Below the pieces are notes generated by a model, which saw only the letters and a list, made by a program, of their open reading frames with translations, was not told the origin of the DNA and did no database searches. Shown here one piece after another: positions 18,191-26,566 of a stretch of 64,000 bases of DNA. The DNA comes from Vibrio qingdaonensis (GTDB lineage: Bacteria > Pseudomonadota > Gammaproteobacteria > Enterobacterales > Vibrionaceae), in contig NZ_JAKRRY010000001.1 of assembly GCF_026191675.1 (NCBI RefSeq), forward strand, positions 310,001-374,000. The letters run 5' to 3'. The position numbers and the translations under genes were made by a program. The stretch's first letter is position 1. Each line of letters opens with the position of its first letter.

Positions 18191-19405
18191 TTAGCCGGTG
18201 AACATTGGCAACATTCCTAGCATAGATAAGAAATGGAAAACCGCAGTAAGCACACCAAATCCAATGACTAAATAGATCATTACTGTGCCGCCAGGTGCTC
18301 GAAAACCCTCGGACCCCTTTTCACCGTCTCTCGTTTTCTTTGCTAACATCGCAGGAATAATACATGCCCACACCGTTGCCGCAGCCCCTGCATAACCAAT
18401 CGCAATGACGAAACCAAAAGGAAAAAGTAGTGAAAATATAAGTGGCGGTAAGAACGTTGCTAACCACGTTTTAGCACGCCCTTGACGGGTGTCCTCAAAC
18501 TTAAAGAAATCAGCAAGGAAATCAAACAAACCCAGCCCTACGCCAATGAATGAGGATAAGATAGCCGCCATTGAGAACGTATTAATCGCATTCGCCACTC
18601 TATCGGATTCAATAACTGAACCAAGTGCTGTTAATAGCGCATCAACATTTCCACCTTGCTCGATTACTGGGCCAAAATTTGCACGGGGTAAGTTGCCAAA
18701 AATGCTAATTAGCCAAACAAAATAAAGGATAGACGCGATTACCGTGCCCCCTAATATTGCTTTTTTCGCTTGAGATTCACATCCGTAGTAAGCACGCATT
18801 GACGATACCGAGTGATGATAACCAAACGAGGTTAACGCAACAGGTAGCATCGCCATCGCATACGGTGCGTAGTTATTTTCGGCACTGATCGTATCTAGCA
18901 GCACACTCATATCAACATTGACCGCTAAACCCGACACACCGAAAATAAAACTTAGTACCATAAAAGCTATCAATACAACTGATATACGGTCGACAGCTCG
19001 AGTGGAATGCCAAACAAAGGTGGAAAAAATAAGCACAAAGAAAATGGAAGCGAGTTTGTCATTTACTCCTAGGACATCTTTTAATATAAGACCAGAAGAG
19101 GTAATATACGCGTATAAAAGAATACCACCAACAAAGTATACGGTTATATTATTAAATAGATTTATTTTTGAACCTAATAAATCTTTTGTTACTGTATCAA
19201 AGGAAACTTTAAGATCGTAGTTTTTAAATGCTTCTAACAACATCCAACCGGAAATTGTCATTACTATCATGGTTACGGTTATTGCCAATAGGGACCAAAC
19301 TGTCCACGCCCCTGCTCCTGCACTCGGTAGCCCTAGCATTCCAGCACCCACACATACGCTGGCAATTATACAGGCACCACCTATTAAAGATGGACTCTTA
19401 TTCAT
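18191..19405 (-). CDS. tnaB: Aromatic amino acid permease (tryptophan permease TnaB type)
   Basis: A 404-residue inner-membrane permease of the hydroxy/aromatic amino acid permease family, with about 11 hydrophobic segments and the N-terminal signature GGACIIASVCVGAGMLGLPSAGAGAW. The segment FDTVTKDLLGSKINLFNNIT followed by YFVGGILLYAYITSSG closely follows E. coli TnaB. It lies directly downstream of tnaA behind a hairpin terminator, so it is most likely the proton-driven low-affinity tryptophan importer feeding tryptophanase. Tyrosine (TyrP-like) transport cannot be excluded from sequence alone. Confidence 0.87.
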   Translation of the reverse strand: MNKSPSLIGGACIIASVCVGAGMLGLPSAGAGAWTVWSLLAITVTMIVMTISGWMLLEAFKNYDLKVSFDTVTKDLLGSKINLFNNITVYFVGGILLYAYITSSGLILKDVLGVNDKLASIFFVLIFSTFVWHSTRAVDRISVVLIAFMVLSFIFGVSGLAVNVDMSVLLDTISAENNYAPYAMAMLPVALTSFGYHHSVSSMRAYYGCESQAKKAILGGTVIASILYFVWLISIFGNLPRANFGPVIEQGGNVDALLTALGSVIESDRVANAINTFSMAAILSSFIGVGLGLFDFLADFFKFEDTRQGRAKTWLATFLPPLIFSLLFPFGFVIAIGYAGAAATVWACIIPAMLAKKTRDGEKGSEGFRAPGGTVMIYLVIGFGVLTAVFHFLSMLGMLPMFTG

Positions 19406-19463
19406 AATATATTCTCGTAGAATTTCTCGTTATGATTAGTTTCAGCTTTATAATTATTCAAAC

Positions 19464-19497
19464 AAAAAAAGAGCGTAGCATTTATTTGCCACGCTCT
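19464..19497 (-). terminator. Hairpin terminator between tnaA and tnaB
   Basis: AGAGCGT pairs with ACGCTCT, and GCA with TGC inside one mismatch, followed on the minus strand by seven T. It probably lets only part of transcription run on into tnaB. Confidence 0.75.
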
Positions 19498-19505
19498 AAT
19501 TACTA

Positions 19506-20966
19506 TTAAGCTTCTGCTAATGCTGATTCAGTAGTGCTTGTAGTCACTTTTTCAACTTCTTTTAGACGAGCGGTGAAGTGACGTAATACTTCTGGCTCGT
19601 AAGTGAAGTCTAAACCTTTTACTTTATGGGCATTTTCTTTCACTTTTTCGAACGCTTCAATAACATAATCCATGTGCGTTTGAGTGTAAGTTGCACGAGG
19701 GATGGTCAAGCGAAGTAGCTCCGCAGGACACGCATGTTGTTTGCCGGTAGCAGGGTCACGACCTAGCAATAGAGAGCCAATTTCAACCGCACGGATGCCG
19801 GCAACCTTGTACAACTCACAAGCCAATGCATGTGCTGGGAACTGATCCGCTGGGATATGTGGCAGCAGTTTACCCGCGTCTACGAATGCCGCGTGACCAC
19901 CAGCCTGTTGACACACAACTCCGATAGCTTCTAGGCCGTTCACCAAATATTGAACTTGGTTAATACGGTACGCTAACCACTCTTGACGCATACCGTCATA
20001 TAGGCCGACAGCTAAGCGCTCCATTGCACCACCTTCAAGGCCACCGTATGTTGGGAACCCTTCTTGTACCACACAAAGAGTACGACATTCAGTGTAGGCA
20101 TCCATCAAAGAATCGTCTTTGAAGCACAATAGTCCACCCATTTGTACCATTGCATCTTTCTTCGCAGACATTGCAAGCGCATCTGCATACTTGTACGTTT
20201 CGCGCGTGATTTCTTCGATTGTCCAGTCTTGGTAACCCTCTTCACGTTGCTGAATGAAATAAGCGTTTTCAGCGTAACGAGCGGAGTCCATAATGACAGG
20301 GATGTCGTATTTTTGAGCAATTTCATACACTGCTTTTAGGTTCGCAATCGATACAGGTTGACCACCAGCAGAGTTGCACGTAATCGTACTCACGATATAT
20401 GGAACGTTGGCTGCGCCAGCTTCAATGATCGCTTCTTCCAGTTTTTCTAAGTCAAAATTACCTTTAAAGTCTGCATTTACTGCCGTATCAAACGCATCTT
20501 TGGTGTAAACGTTTTTCGCAACACAACAGTTCACTTGAGTGTGACCTTGAGTCGTATCAAAGAAATAGTTCGACAACGCAACCATTTTAGTACGATCCAA
20601 ACCCTTCTCTTTCTCACGCTTTTTAATAAGCACTGGAATATAAATCTGCTCTGCACCACGTCCTTGGTGAGTTGGAATCGTCAGTTCATAGCCAAAAATA
20701 TCTTTAACGGCATTGGCTAGCGCATAGTAACTACGGCTACCACTATAAGCCTCATCGCCACGCAGCATTGCTGCTTGCATCTCTTGGGTAATTGAACCTG
20801 TACCACTATCGGTCAGTAGATCAATAAAGACATCTTCACTGTCTAATAAAAATGGGTTCATTCCCGCTTTTACAATCGCTTCATCACGATATTCACGTGT
20901 AGTACGTTTTACTGGCTCAACAACGCGAATACGGAATGGTTCTGGCAGATGTTTAAAGTTTTCCAT
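19506..20966 (-). CDS. tnaA: Tryptophanase
   Basis: A 486-residue PLP-dependent tryptophanase that converts L-tryptophan to indole, pyruvate and ammonia. It can be aligned by eye with E. coli TnaA over almost its full length, beginning [15 protein letters not shown]. The PLP lysine is in [12 protein letters not shown], and [10 protein letters not shown] and [15 protein letters not shown] are identical or nearly so. It has about 15 extra C-terminal residues ([11 protein letters not shown]). A TnaC leader peptide lies about 220 bases upstream, the same layout as E. coli, so tryptophan-induced antitermination is expected. Indole is also a signal that affects biofilm and pilus behaviour in many bacteria. 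Confidence 0.98.
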   Translation of the reverse strand: MENFKHLPEPFRIRVVEPVKRTTREYRDEAIVKAGMNPFLLDSEDVFIDLLTDSGTGSITQEMQAAMLRGDEAYSGSRSYYALANAVKDIFGYELTIPTHQGRGAEQIYIPVLIKKREKEKGLDRTKMVALSNYFFDTTQGHTQVNCCVAKNVYTKDAFDTAVNADFKGNFDLEKLEEAIIEAGAANVPYIVSTITCNSAGGQPVSIANLKAVYEIAQKYDIPVIMDSARYAENAYFIQQREEGYQDWTIEEITRETYKYADALAMSAKKDAMVQMGGLLCFKDDSLMDAYTECRTLCVVQEGFPTYGGLEGGAMERLAVGLYDGMRQEWLAYRINQVQYLVNGLEAIGVVCQQAGGHAAFVDAGKLLPHIPADQFPAHALACELYKVAGIRAVEIGSLLLGRDPATGKQHACPAELLRLTIPRATYTQTHMDYVIEAFEKVKENAHKVKGLDFTYEPEVLRHFTARLKEVEKVTTSTTESALAEA

Positions 20967-21186
20967 GATATTATCCTAATAGTATTTATTATTACCGAGT
21001 GTCATTAAGTAGGTCGGTAAATAATTAATAAAGACAACCCTATCTAGAAATAAGATCCAGATACGATTTAATTTTTAAATTCTAGTTTTTGATTTAACAC
21101 AGCATAAATAAAGCAATCTATTAAATATACTTAACTTACATCTGTTATATAAAATCAGGGCGCACTGGAGCGTGCGTTCGATAGAG
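20967..21186 (-). promoter_or_regulatory. tna leader spacer with probable Rho-dependent attenuation region
   Basis: This is the 220-base stretch between the tnaC stop and tnaA. Directly after tnaC comes a C-rich, G-poor part (CGAACGCACGCTCCAGTGCG) suited to Rho loading, followed by long A/T-rich sequence with pause-like features. Position and composition match the boxA/rut region of E. coli tna. Rho action is inferred, not shown. Confidence 0.65.
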
Positions 21187-21261
21187 TTATCTCGAAGGAA
21201 AGAAAAAAGCGATTTTGTAATCTAGTGTAATCCAACTATTTGTCATGTTGAAGTCTTCCAT
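21187..21261 (-). CDS. tnaC: TnaC tryptophanase leader peptide
   Basis: A 24-residue peptide found by reading the tnaA leader. Trp10, Asp14, Lys16, Ile17 and Pro22 have the same spacing as Trp12, Asp16, Lys18, Ile19 and Pro24 of E. coli TnaC, residues that make the nascent chain stall the ribosome when free tryptophan is high. After Pro come Ser-Arg and a stop, so the stalling Pro is not the last codon; a tail of two residues is also known in Proteus vulgaris TnaC, whose AFFFP segment is shared. ATAGGT lies eight bases ahead of the ATG at 21261; an internal ATG at 21246 is possible. Stalling would block Rho and allow tnaA transcription. Confidence 0.9.
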   Translation of the reverse strand: MEDFNMTNSWITLDYKIAFFFPSR

Positions 21262-21272
21262 TGTTGTACCTA

Positions 21273-21292
21273 TTTGAAACGTCTATTTCAAA
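21273..21292. promoter_or_regulatory. Inverted repeat upstream of tnaC
   Basis: TTTGAAA and TTTCAAA flank six bases, 12 bases before the tnaC start. It could be an operator or part of the leader RNA fold; no regulator can be named. Confidence 0.4.
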
Positions 21293-21486
21293 CTACTGAG
21301 ACAATTATCTATAGATCATAGGGATTTGTCATTATCACAGATTACAATATGAGATATCGTTAACAAAAAAAAGTAATTAACTCTTTTTCACCTCGAAAGC
21401 AGGATATTTAGTATGATGAAGATCAATAGAGCGTACTAGTAAACTACGTCATCATTAAAAATAATATTAGTGGATTAAACAATTTT

Positions 21487-22671
21487 TTATTTATTTCTTT
21501 CCATAAATTCAACCACTCGCTTCATTGTTGGTTCAAAGTAAGGATTCCAACTTAATCTAGCACTAATGGTGTCATCATCAAAAAGTTCCCACGCAGCGTG
21601 CGTTAACGTCGGCATTTTAGGGCAATCTACCTTATAGATTTCCCCCTCTTGACTATCTCCACACTGGCGCATCAAACCCGTCCTACCATAAAGTGGGTTA
21701 TCTGGGCGGTATAGCACAGAGATATGAGAGCCACTTTGTATATAAAACTCCGGTAACTTCATAGGAAATTTAACAAATCTTGGATCACTATAATCCCTAT
21801 CACCAAACCAAATAAGTTCAGATTCAGGGGAGCTAAAACGTGCTTTGAACAAATCATATACGCCTTTAGCATCGATAAGCTCATCACTTTCAGCAATCAT
21901 TAAGATCGCAGGAACGTTTAGCGCATTGCTCTCTAGCTGATCTTGTACATCAACCGCACTTTGATAGTAAAGTGCAGCACCATCCATTGCTAGCGAATCG
22001 TAGCGAGAATAATTCTGTTCTTTTTCAATGCTGACCCAATCGACAAAATGGCTGGCGAAACCTGCTAGCCCAGCAAACGGATCTTTAGGTATGAATGCCG
22101 GCGAAAACAAAATTAAGCCTTTAATATCTCCATCAGTGCTGGCGAAACTGGTCACCAAATTAGTGCCGGTCGAAAACCCACCTAACCAAACTGCATCCAC
22201 ATCTTGACGTAGCAGTACTACCTGGTGAGCCACCGCCTTTGTCCAATCTTCATACATCGGGTTCATTAAGTCCGCGGGTCTAGAACCATGCCCCGGCAAT
22301 AACATCACATGAACCAAGTAGCCCTTTTCTGCAAGATAAGGCGCTATATCAATAAAAGAGTAAGGGGAGTCCCCTAATCCATGCACTAACAGCACACCTT
22401 CACCATTAGGCACTTCTGGTTCTAATTTATATGGACTCACCGCATCCATTTCCCGTTCGTAGCCCGCGCCATGAAAAACACGGTACTCATCTAGCCAGTC
22501 ACGAGTTTGCGCTGCATATTGATTAAACGTCCCTTGTTGATACGGTGCTAAAGCGCCGGAGCTCTGGTACATTTGAGGATTAGCCTCAATGATCCGGTGG
22601 CTACACCCGCTAAGCACAATCACGAATAAAGCGACAATAACCCACTTGCCTGAAAACGAACGTCGAACCAC
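21487..22671 (-). CDS. Alpha/beta-hydrolase lipoprotein
   Basis: A 394-residue predicted lipoprotein of the alpha/beta-hydrolase fold. The signal ends in the lipobox IVLSGCSH. The oxyanion region LLVHGLGDSPYSF and the nucleophile elbow GGFSTG (Ser near residue 168) are clear; LLPGHGSRPADL fits the cap region of serine hydrolases, and the late Asp and His (MIAESDELID, QSGSHISV) are plausible triad members. GTG at 22671 is preferred because AAGGAAG precedes it by six bases. It is likely an envelope esterase or lipase-like enzyme; the substrate is unknown. It lies 65 bases after the DUF333 lipoprotein gene on the same strand and may be co-transcribed with it. Confidence 0.85.
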   Translation of the reverse strand: MVRRSFSGKWVIVALFVIVLSGCSHRIIEANPQMYQSSGALAPYQQGTFNQYAAQTRDWLDEYRVFHGAGYEREMDAVSPYKLEPEVPNGEGVLLVHGLGDSPYSFIDIAPYLAEKGYLVHVMLLPGHGSRPADLMNPMYEDWTKAVAHQVVLLRQDVDAVWLGGFSTGTNLVTSFASTDGDIKGLILFSPAFIPKDPFAGLAGFASHFVDWVSIEKEQNYSRYDSLAMDGAALYYQSAVDVQDQLESNALNVPAILMIAESDELIDAKGVYDLFKARFSSPESELIWFGDRDYSDPRFVKFPMKLPEFYIQSGSHISVLYRPDNPLYGRTGLMRQCGDSQEGEIYKVDCPKMPTLTHAAWELFDDDTISARLSWNPYFEPTMKRVVEFMERNK

Positions 22672-22737
22672 CGGTACTTCCTTATGTTAATTGCCTAAGT
22701 AGAACGCAATCGCTTAAATAATATCGCTTAAACAAGG

Positions 22738-23100
22738 CTAGTTATTCGATGCCTGATGATCTCGGAAGTATTGCATTGCATCCATCACATCCCCGTTTGC
22801 CAATGTACATTGCTGACTTGTCGCCTCATATACACCCTCCGTCGCTTCGCAGTAACGCTGGGCTTGGGATTTATCATTGCTATCGCTGTGCTGCTCTCGG
22901 TAATACGTCCATGCATCAACTGACTTTCCTGAACTCAACAGGCATTCTTCTGTTGCTAGGTCGTAGCTACCATGCTGTTCACAAAACACAGCAGCGGGGT
23001 TTGCCATATTCAGTTTTCCTTCATCTTTCACTACCTCAGACTTTGCACAACCGAATAAAGCCAAGCTTGATAGCACGGTCATTGATACGAGTGATTTCAT
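22738..23100 (-). CDS. DUF333 lipoprotein with two repeats
   Basis: A 120-residue lipoprotein (lipobox LALFGCAK). Two DUF333-type units are visible: NPAAVFCEQHGSYDLATEEC with LLSSGKSVDAWTYYRE, then QRYCEATEGVYEATSQQC with TLANGDVMDAMQYFRD. Each has a pair of Cys that could form a disulfide. The function of the family is not established; members are small envelope lipoproteins. The start at 23100 follows AAAAGGTAAAAATA and is preferred to an in-frame ATG at 23139. Confidence 0.85.
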   Translation of the reverse strand: MKSLVSMTVLSSLALFGCAKSEVVKDEGKLNMANPAAVFCEQHGSYDLATEECLLSSGKSVDAWTYYREQHSDSNDKSQAQRYCEATEGVYEATSQQCTLANGDVMDAMQYFRDHQASNN

Positions 23101-23646
23101 TATTTTTACCTTTTCGATATGTGAACAACGCAGACCCAATTAAGAAAACGCGATTTTAGGTCCTACTTCCGTGCCAATGACATATGACTCAGAGACTGGC
23201 AGGTTTACCAATGAGCAGCGCTCATGTCTAATCATTGTTGCGACGCAAACGCTGTCTGTTAACAATCAAACTTATTCAAGCTATCTATTACATCTGATCC
23301 TACAACCACCTAACGTTCGCTAAATTACATACTCACTACACTAGATATTCACTAAAAAGCACACGCTCTCACTAAACCCTAGATGAAATCTCAACTGATT
23401 CAACTCAGGCTTGAATTTTAATACGTCAGATGTTACAAAATCACACCGCTCAACCACACTTGTCATAAGCCTCCCCCTTCGGCTTTATCTCTTTATCGAT
23501 ATAGCAACGCCTTTGACTATATCTCTAGATAATATCAACCAATATCGCTACTCAGATTGAGAAGGTAACAGTAGGTAATTTACTTGTAACTGACAGCAGA
23601 TCATCGACAATTCATGAGTAAATTATTAATAGAGGAATCTCTACTC
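23101..23646. other. Non-coding gap between DUF333 and MFS genes
   Basis: About 545 bases. It holds the divergent upstream regions of both genes. No convincing reading frame, repeat or hairpin was seen. Confidence 0.55.
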
Positions 23647-24855
23647 ATGAACGGTTTTCGATTATGGCATTTTGCCCAAGCATCGCTTGGAATCGTCCAA
23701 TGGGTTGGCATCGCCATTCTGCTCAACCCTATCATTATAGAAAGAACCTCGAGCGGAGCATTGTTGGGGCAAGTCATGGCCCTAATAGGTGGCGCAGGGC
23801 TACTTGCACCATTGATTGGTGGAGTTGCAGATAAATACGCTTGTCACCGAATCATGCAAAGAATGGCGCTGTTCATTCATATTATCGCGCTGCTTATCCT
23901 CTATTTTGCAGAAACGACCATGCCTATTTATTGGACGGTTGGCATTCTTATCGGAATTGGTAGCGTCAGTCTATTGGTACTTAATCCAACGTTTGTTCTC
24001 GCGTCTAGTCAAAACCAAGAACAAGAGGGCCGTGGTTTAACTAGTCTATTTCAGTGCCAATTCTTTGGCATTATTGTGACGGGTGTTCTCGTAGCCATTG
24101 CCGAAAACTTTGCTGTATCCAGCGATAATCAGCTGCTCATACTGCTTGCGCTTGTTGTTTGCGTGCTGGTTGTCGTCTCCATTGCCCCTCCACCTAGTGT
24201 CAACGTGTCAGAAATTACCTCTGAAACCGAGACTAACGAAAACACCATTCAAGGTGCGCCAAAGAAATTCCTACCATGGGTACTGTTTCTTTTGGCCGTG
24301 TTTTTCTCTATGTTTCTCTCGTCAAACCTTATGGAGCTCGGTCCTCTTCTCATCAAAGAGGTTTACCATGTTGAAATTGGTAACTCCGCGCTTGGTATGG
24401 CTGCCTCTGCATTTATCAGTATTTTCATGCTGGAGTCGGCTGGCAGATGGATGCAAAAAAGTGGCCCTTTTAATGTCTGGTTTACCGCACAAATTGTCTA
24501 CTTAGTTATTGGCTCACTATTTTGGTTTACTGCAGGGAAAGACGTACATAGCCTTATCCCTATCGCTTTACTCGTAGTACTTATGCAAGCAATGTCTTGG
24601 AACGATATGATCATCCCTGCTATTGCAGGCCGATTAAGTCCAGCGTCACCTGCGCTAACCCAGGGGTTGCTCATGCTTTGTATGGCCGGTGGGTTCGGTG
24701 TTGGCGCTATGCTAGCGGGTATGTCGATTGACCAATTTGGTTATGCTTCGGTATTTACCCTCTCTTTGTTCGGCATTGTGGTTGCTTTAGCCTGTATCGT
24801 GCTATTAACGCTGTCGTCTAAATCATCAGTAATGAAAACAAGTATGGCTCAATAA
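23647..24855 (+). CDS. MFS transporter
   Basis: A 402-residue major facilitator superfamily protein with about 12 hydrophobic segments and a hydrophilic central loop (SVNVSEITSETETNENTIQGAPKK, near residues 185-210). The A-loop signature GGVADKYACHRIMQR follows transmembrane segment 2. I choose the ATG at 23647 because AGAGGA lies ten bases ahead; the in-frame ATG at 23614 has no ribosome site. The substrate cannot be told; an efflux role is possible. It stands alone as a transcription unit. Confidence 0.85.
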   Translation: MNGFRLWHFAQASLGIVQWVGIAILLNPIIIERTSSGALLGQVMALIGGAGLLAPLIGGVADKYACHRIMQRMALFIHIIALLILYFAETTMPIYWTVGILIGIGSVSLLVLNPTFVLASSQNQEQEGRGLTSLFQCQFFGIIVTGVLVAIAENFAVSSDNQLLILLALVVCVLVVVSIAPPPSVNVSEITSETETNENTIQGAPKKFLPWVLFLLAVFFSMFLSSNLMELGPLLIKEVYHVEIGNSALGMAASAFISIFMLESAGRWMQKSGPFNVWFTAQIVYLVIGSLFWFTAGKDVHSLIPIALLVVLMQAMSWNDMIIPAIAGRLSPASPALTQGLLMLCMAGGFGVGAMLAGMSIDQFGYASVFTLSLFGIVVALACIVLLTLSSKSSVMKTSMAQ

Positions 24856-25168
24856 CCTTTAAACCTTCATTTTGGTCACCGACCTACCGCTGGCACTTTT
24901 TCGCAAACAGGCAACAACCTGCCTGTTTGCGCACTCTCTCCCACCCTTAATCTTAATGTATCACGTCACTTAATATGATTACGGTTGGTCATCCAGTATT
25001 GGTTCTAGAAGCAGAGGTCAATAGACCCATTTACCACCAGTCTCCCTATATCTCTGATTTACAACCCTGTAGATTGTTGAGTACACCGGTCAAAATTTTC
25101 ACTGGATAGACCATTCAATCCAATTACTCATATATAATTCGCTCAATTGCGTTTAATCGAAGAGTATT
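24856..25168. other. Gap with inverted repeat before the DUF3581 gene
   Basis: 313 bases. It contains a perfect 12-bp inverted repeat at 24902-24931 (CGCAAACAGGCA and its complement, six-base loop), probably the MFS gene terminator although it lacks a U run. The rest is the upstream region of the next gene and shows nothing else. Confidence 0.6.
24902..24931 (+). terminator. Probable terminator of the MFS gene
   Basis: A perfect 12-bp stem of CGCAAACAGGCA with its complement around ACAACC. It is followed by CACTCTCTC rather than a T run. Confidence 0.6.
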
Positions 25169-25894
25169 ATGTTTCTAACACCTTACGTATCAACCACCAA
25201 CGACCATTTTGAGTTCACTCGCCAGCAAGCCAGCCACTTTGCAAAAATAGTCGCCGGTGACTTCAACCCTATTCATGACGAAGACGCAAAACGCTTCTGC
25301 GTACCTGGCGATTTATTATTTGCGGTATTACTGCAAAAAGAAGGCATTAGCCAGAAAATGCGCTTTGATTTTTCTGGTATGGTCGCCAATGGAACACCGC
25401 TGAGTGTTAGTAAAAAGTGCGATACCGAAAGCTCACTTGTTGACAGTAACGATAAAGAATACCTACATATGACTCGCGAAGGCGCAATCAGTCATGATCA
25501 GGCTTTCATTGAACACGTGGTCACGAACTATGTGCAATTTTCTGGTATGAACTTCCCACACATCATGGTGCCCTTAATGCAAGAGCAGCAAATGATGATC
25601 AACTGCCAGCGTCCTCTGGTTATCTATGAAAGTATGGAAGTTGAATTTTCTCGCATCGATCTTAAACATCCTGAAGTTGAATTCACAGGCGCGACATTTG
25701 ATGTCGAAGGCAAGCGTGGTTTAGTTACGCTTAACTTTTCTTTTACTGAAGATGGTGAAGTAGTTGGTAAAGGAATGAAACGAATGGTCGCCACAGGGTT
25801 AAAGCCTTACTGTGATGACGCCGTCGCGGATTTAGTTGAACGTTTTAATCAACGAAAAGCAGATTTTATCGAACAAAATGGGGCACTAGTCTAA
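25169..25894 (+). CDS. DUF3581 family protein
   Basis: A 241-residue protein of the DUF3581 family, common in Vibrio and relatives and without assigned function. The N-terminal segment VAGDFNPIHDEDAKRF is strongly reminiscent of the active-site helix of MaoC-like hotdog hydratases (D-x-N-P-I/L-H), so a hotdog fold acting on acyl thioesters is a fair structural guess. There is no signal peptide or membrane segment. The ATG follows CGAAGAGTATT. It stands alone, with a hairpin after it. Confidence 0.82.
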   Translation: MFLTPYVSTTNDHFEFTRQQASHFAKIVAGDFNPIHDEDAKRFCVPGDLLFAVLLQKEGISQKMRFDFSGMVANGTPLSVSKKCDTESSLVDSNDKEYLHMTREGAISHDQAFIEHVVTNYVQFSGMNFPHIMVPLMQEQQMMINCQRPLVIYESMEVEFSRIDLKHPEVEFTGATFDVEGKRGLVTLNFSFTEDGEVVGKGMKRMVATGLKPYCDDAVADLVERFNQRKADFIEQNGALV

Positions 25895-25904
25895 ACGATA
25901 TATA

Positions 25905-25926
25905 AGCGCCAGCTGATGCTGGCGCT
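25905..25926 (+). terminator. Terminator of the DUF3581 gene
   Basis: A nine-base stem AGCGCCAGC with GCTGGCGCT around TGAT, 10 bases after the stop codon; few T follow. Confidence 0.65.
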
Positions 25927-25962
25927 CGCCTTAGTCCACAGGCTATAAGCAAGAAAAGCCAC

Positions 25963-26430
25963 TTAAATCCAGCGCCTAACCTTAGCTTTATAATCTCTGT
26001 ATCCTGTTCCAAACTTTTCCTCTAAAATTCTCTCTTCCGGTTTAATCTGAAATCGAGTCATATAAACAATAAACAATAAACTGACGAGGAGACCCAGCAC
26101 ATCTTCTAAATAAACGCCCCAAGCCAATAATAAACAATACAGTGCGACATACATGGGGTTTCTTGTCACCGCGAACACGCCAGAATCCACAACTTTACTG
26201 GCTTTGTATGGCCGAGTAGGATCAACGGTAGTACTTAAACGATGAAACTCTCTTACGCCCGACACACCAAAGTAACCACTGACTAGGACAAGCAGTCCGA
26301 TCCAAACCTCTTTCAAAGGAACATAGAGAAACAGCCAAGTGCTATCAACCGCATGAATGCCGTACATTGCTACAGAAAAAATAACGAAAACCACCACCGG
26401 CGGTACTTTAAGCTCTAACTCTTTTAGCAT
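25963..26430 (-). CDS. Isoprenylcysteine carboxyl methyltransferase-family membrane protein
   Basis: A 155-residue integral membrane methyltransferase of the ICMT/PEMT type with about four hydrophobic segments. The SAM-binding signature is visible as VTRNPMYVALYCLLLAWG with the C-terminal PEERILEEKFGTGYRDYKAKVRRWI, as in bacterial family members. AAAGGGG precedes the ATG. The true methyl acceptor in bacteria is generally unknown, since prenylated CaaX proteins are absent. It lies downstream of ydiJ's terminator region and reads on the same strand, but an operon is not evident. Confidence 0.85.
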   Translation of the reverse strand: MLKELELKVPPVVVFVIFSVAMYGIHAVDSTWLFLYVPLKEVWIGLLVLVSGYFGVSGVREFHRLSTTVDPTRPYKASKVVDSGVFAVTRNPMYVALYCLLLAWGVYLEDVLGLLVSLLFIVYMTRFQIKPEERILEEKFGTGYRDYKAKVRRWI

Positions 26431-26506
26431 TGCTTACCCCTTTAACGAAACCGCTATTGCCACTGCGGTAAGATCGCTCGACAAGCCCAACACTTGAACA
26501 GCAAGA

Positions 26507-26529
26507 CCAGTTTATGGCTTGTAAACTGG
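26507..26529. terminator. Inverted repeat after ydiJ
   Basis: CCAGTTTA (26507-26514) pairs with TAAACTGG (26522-26529), about 40 bases past the ydiJ stop on the minus strand. There is no U run. Confidence 0.4.
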
Positions 26530-26566
26530 CCAATAACACAGCAATTAGGCTATTAAACGTAAATAA

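Noticed and set aside
21313..21345. CRP site in the tna promoter
   Set aside because: Only one half (TGTGAT) is present on the minus strand; the other half does not match, so it was not called.
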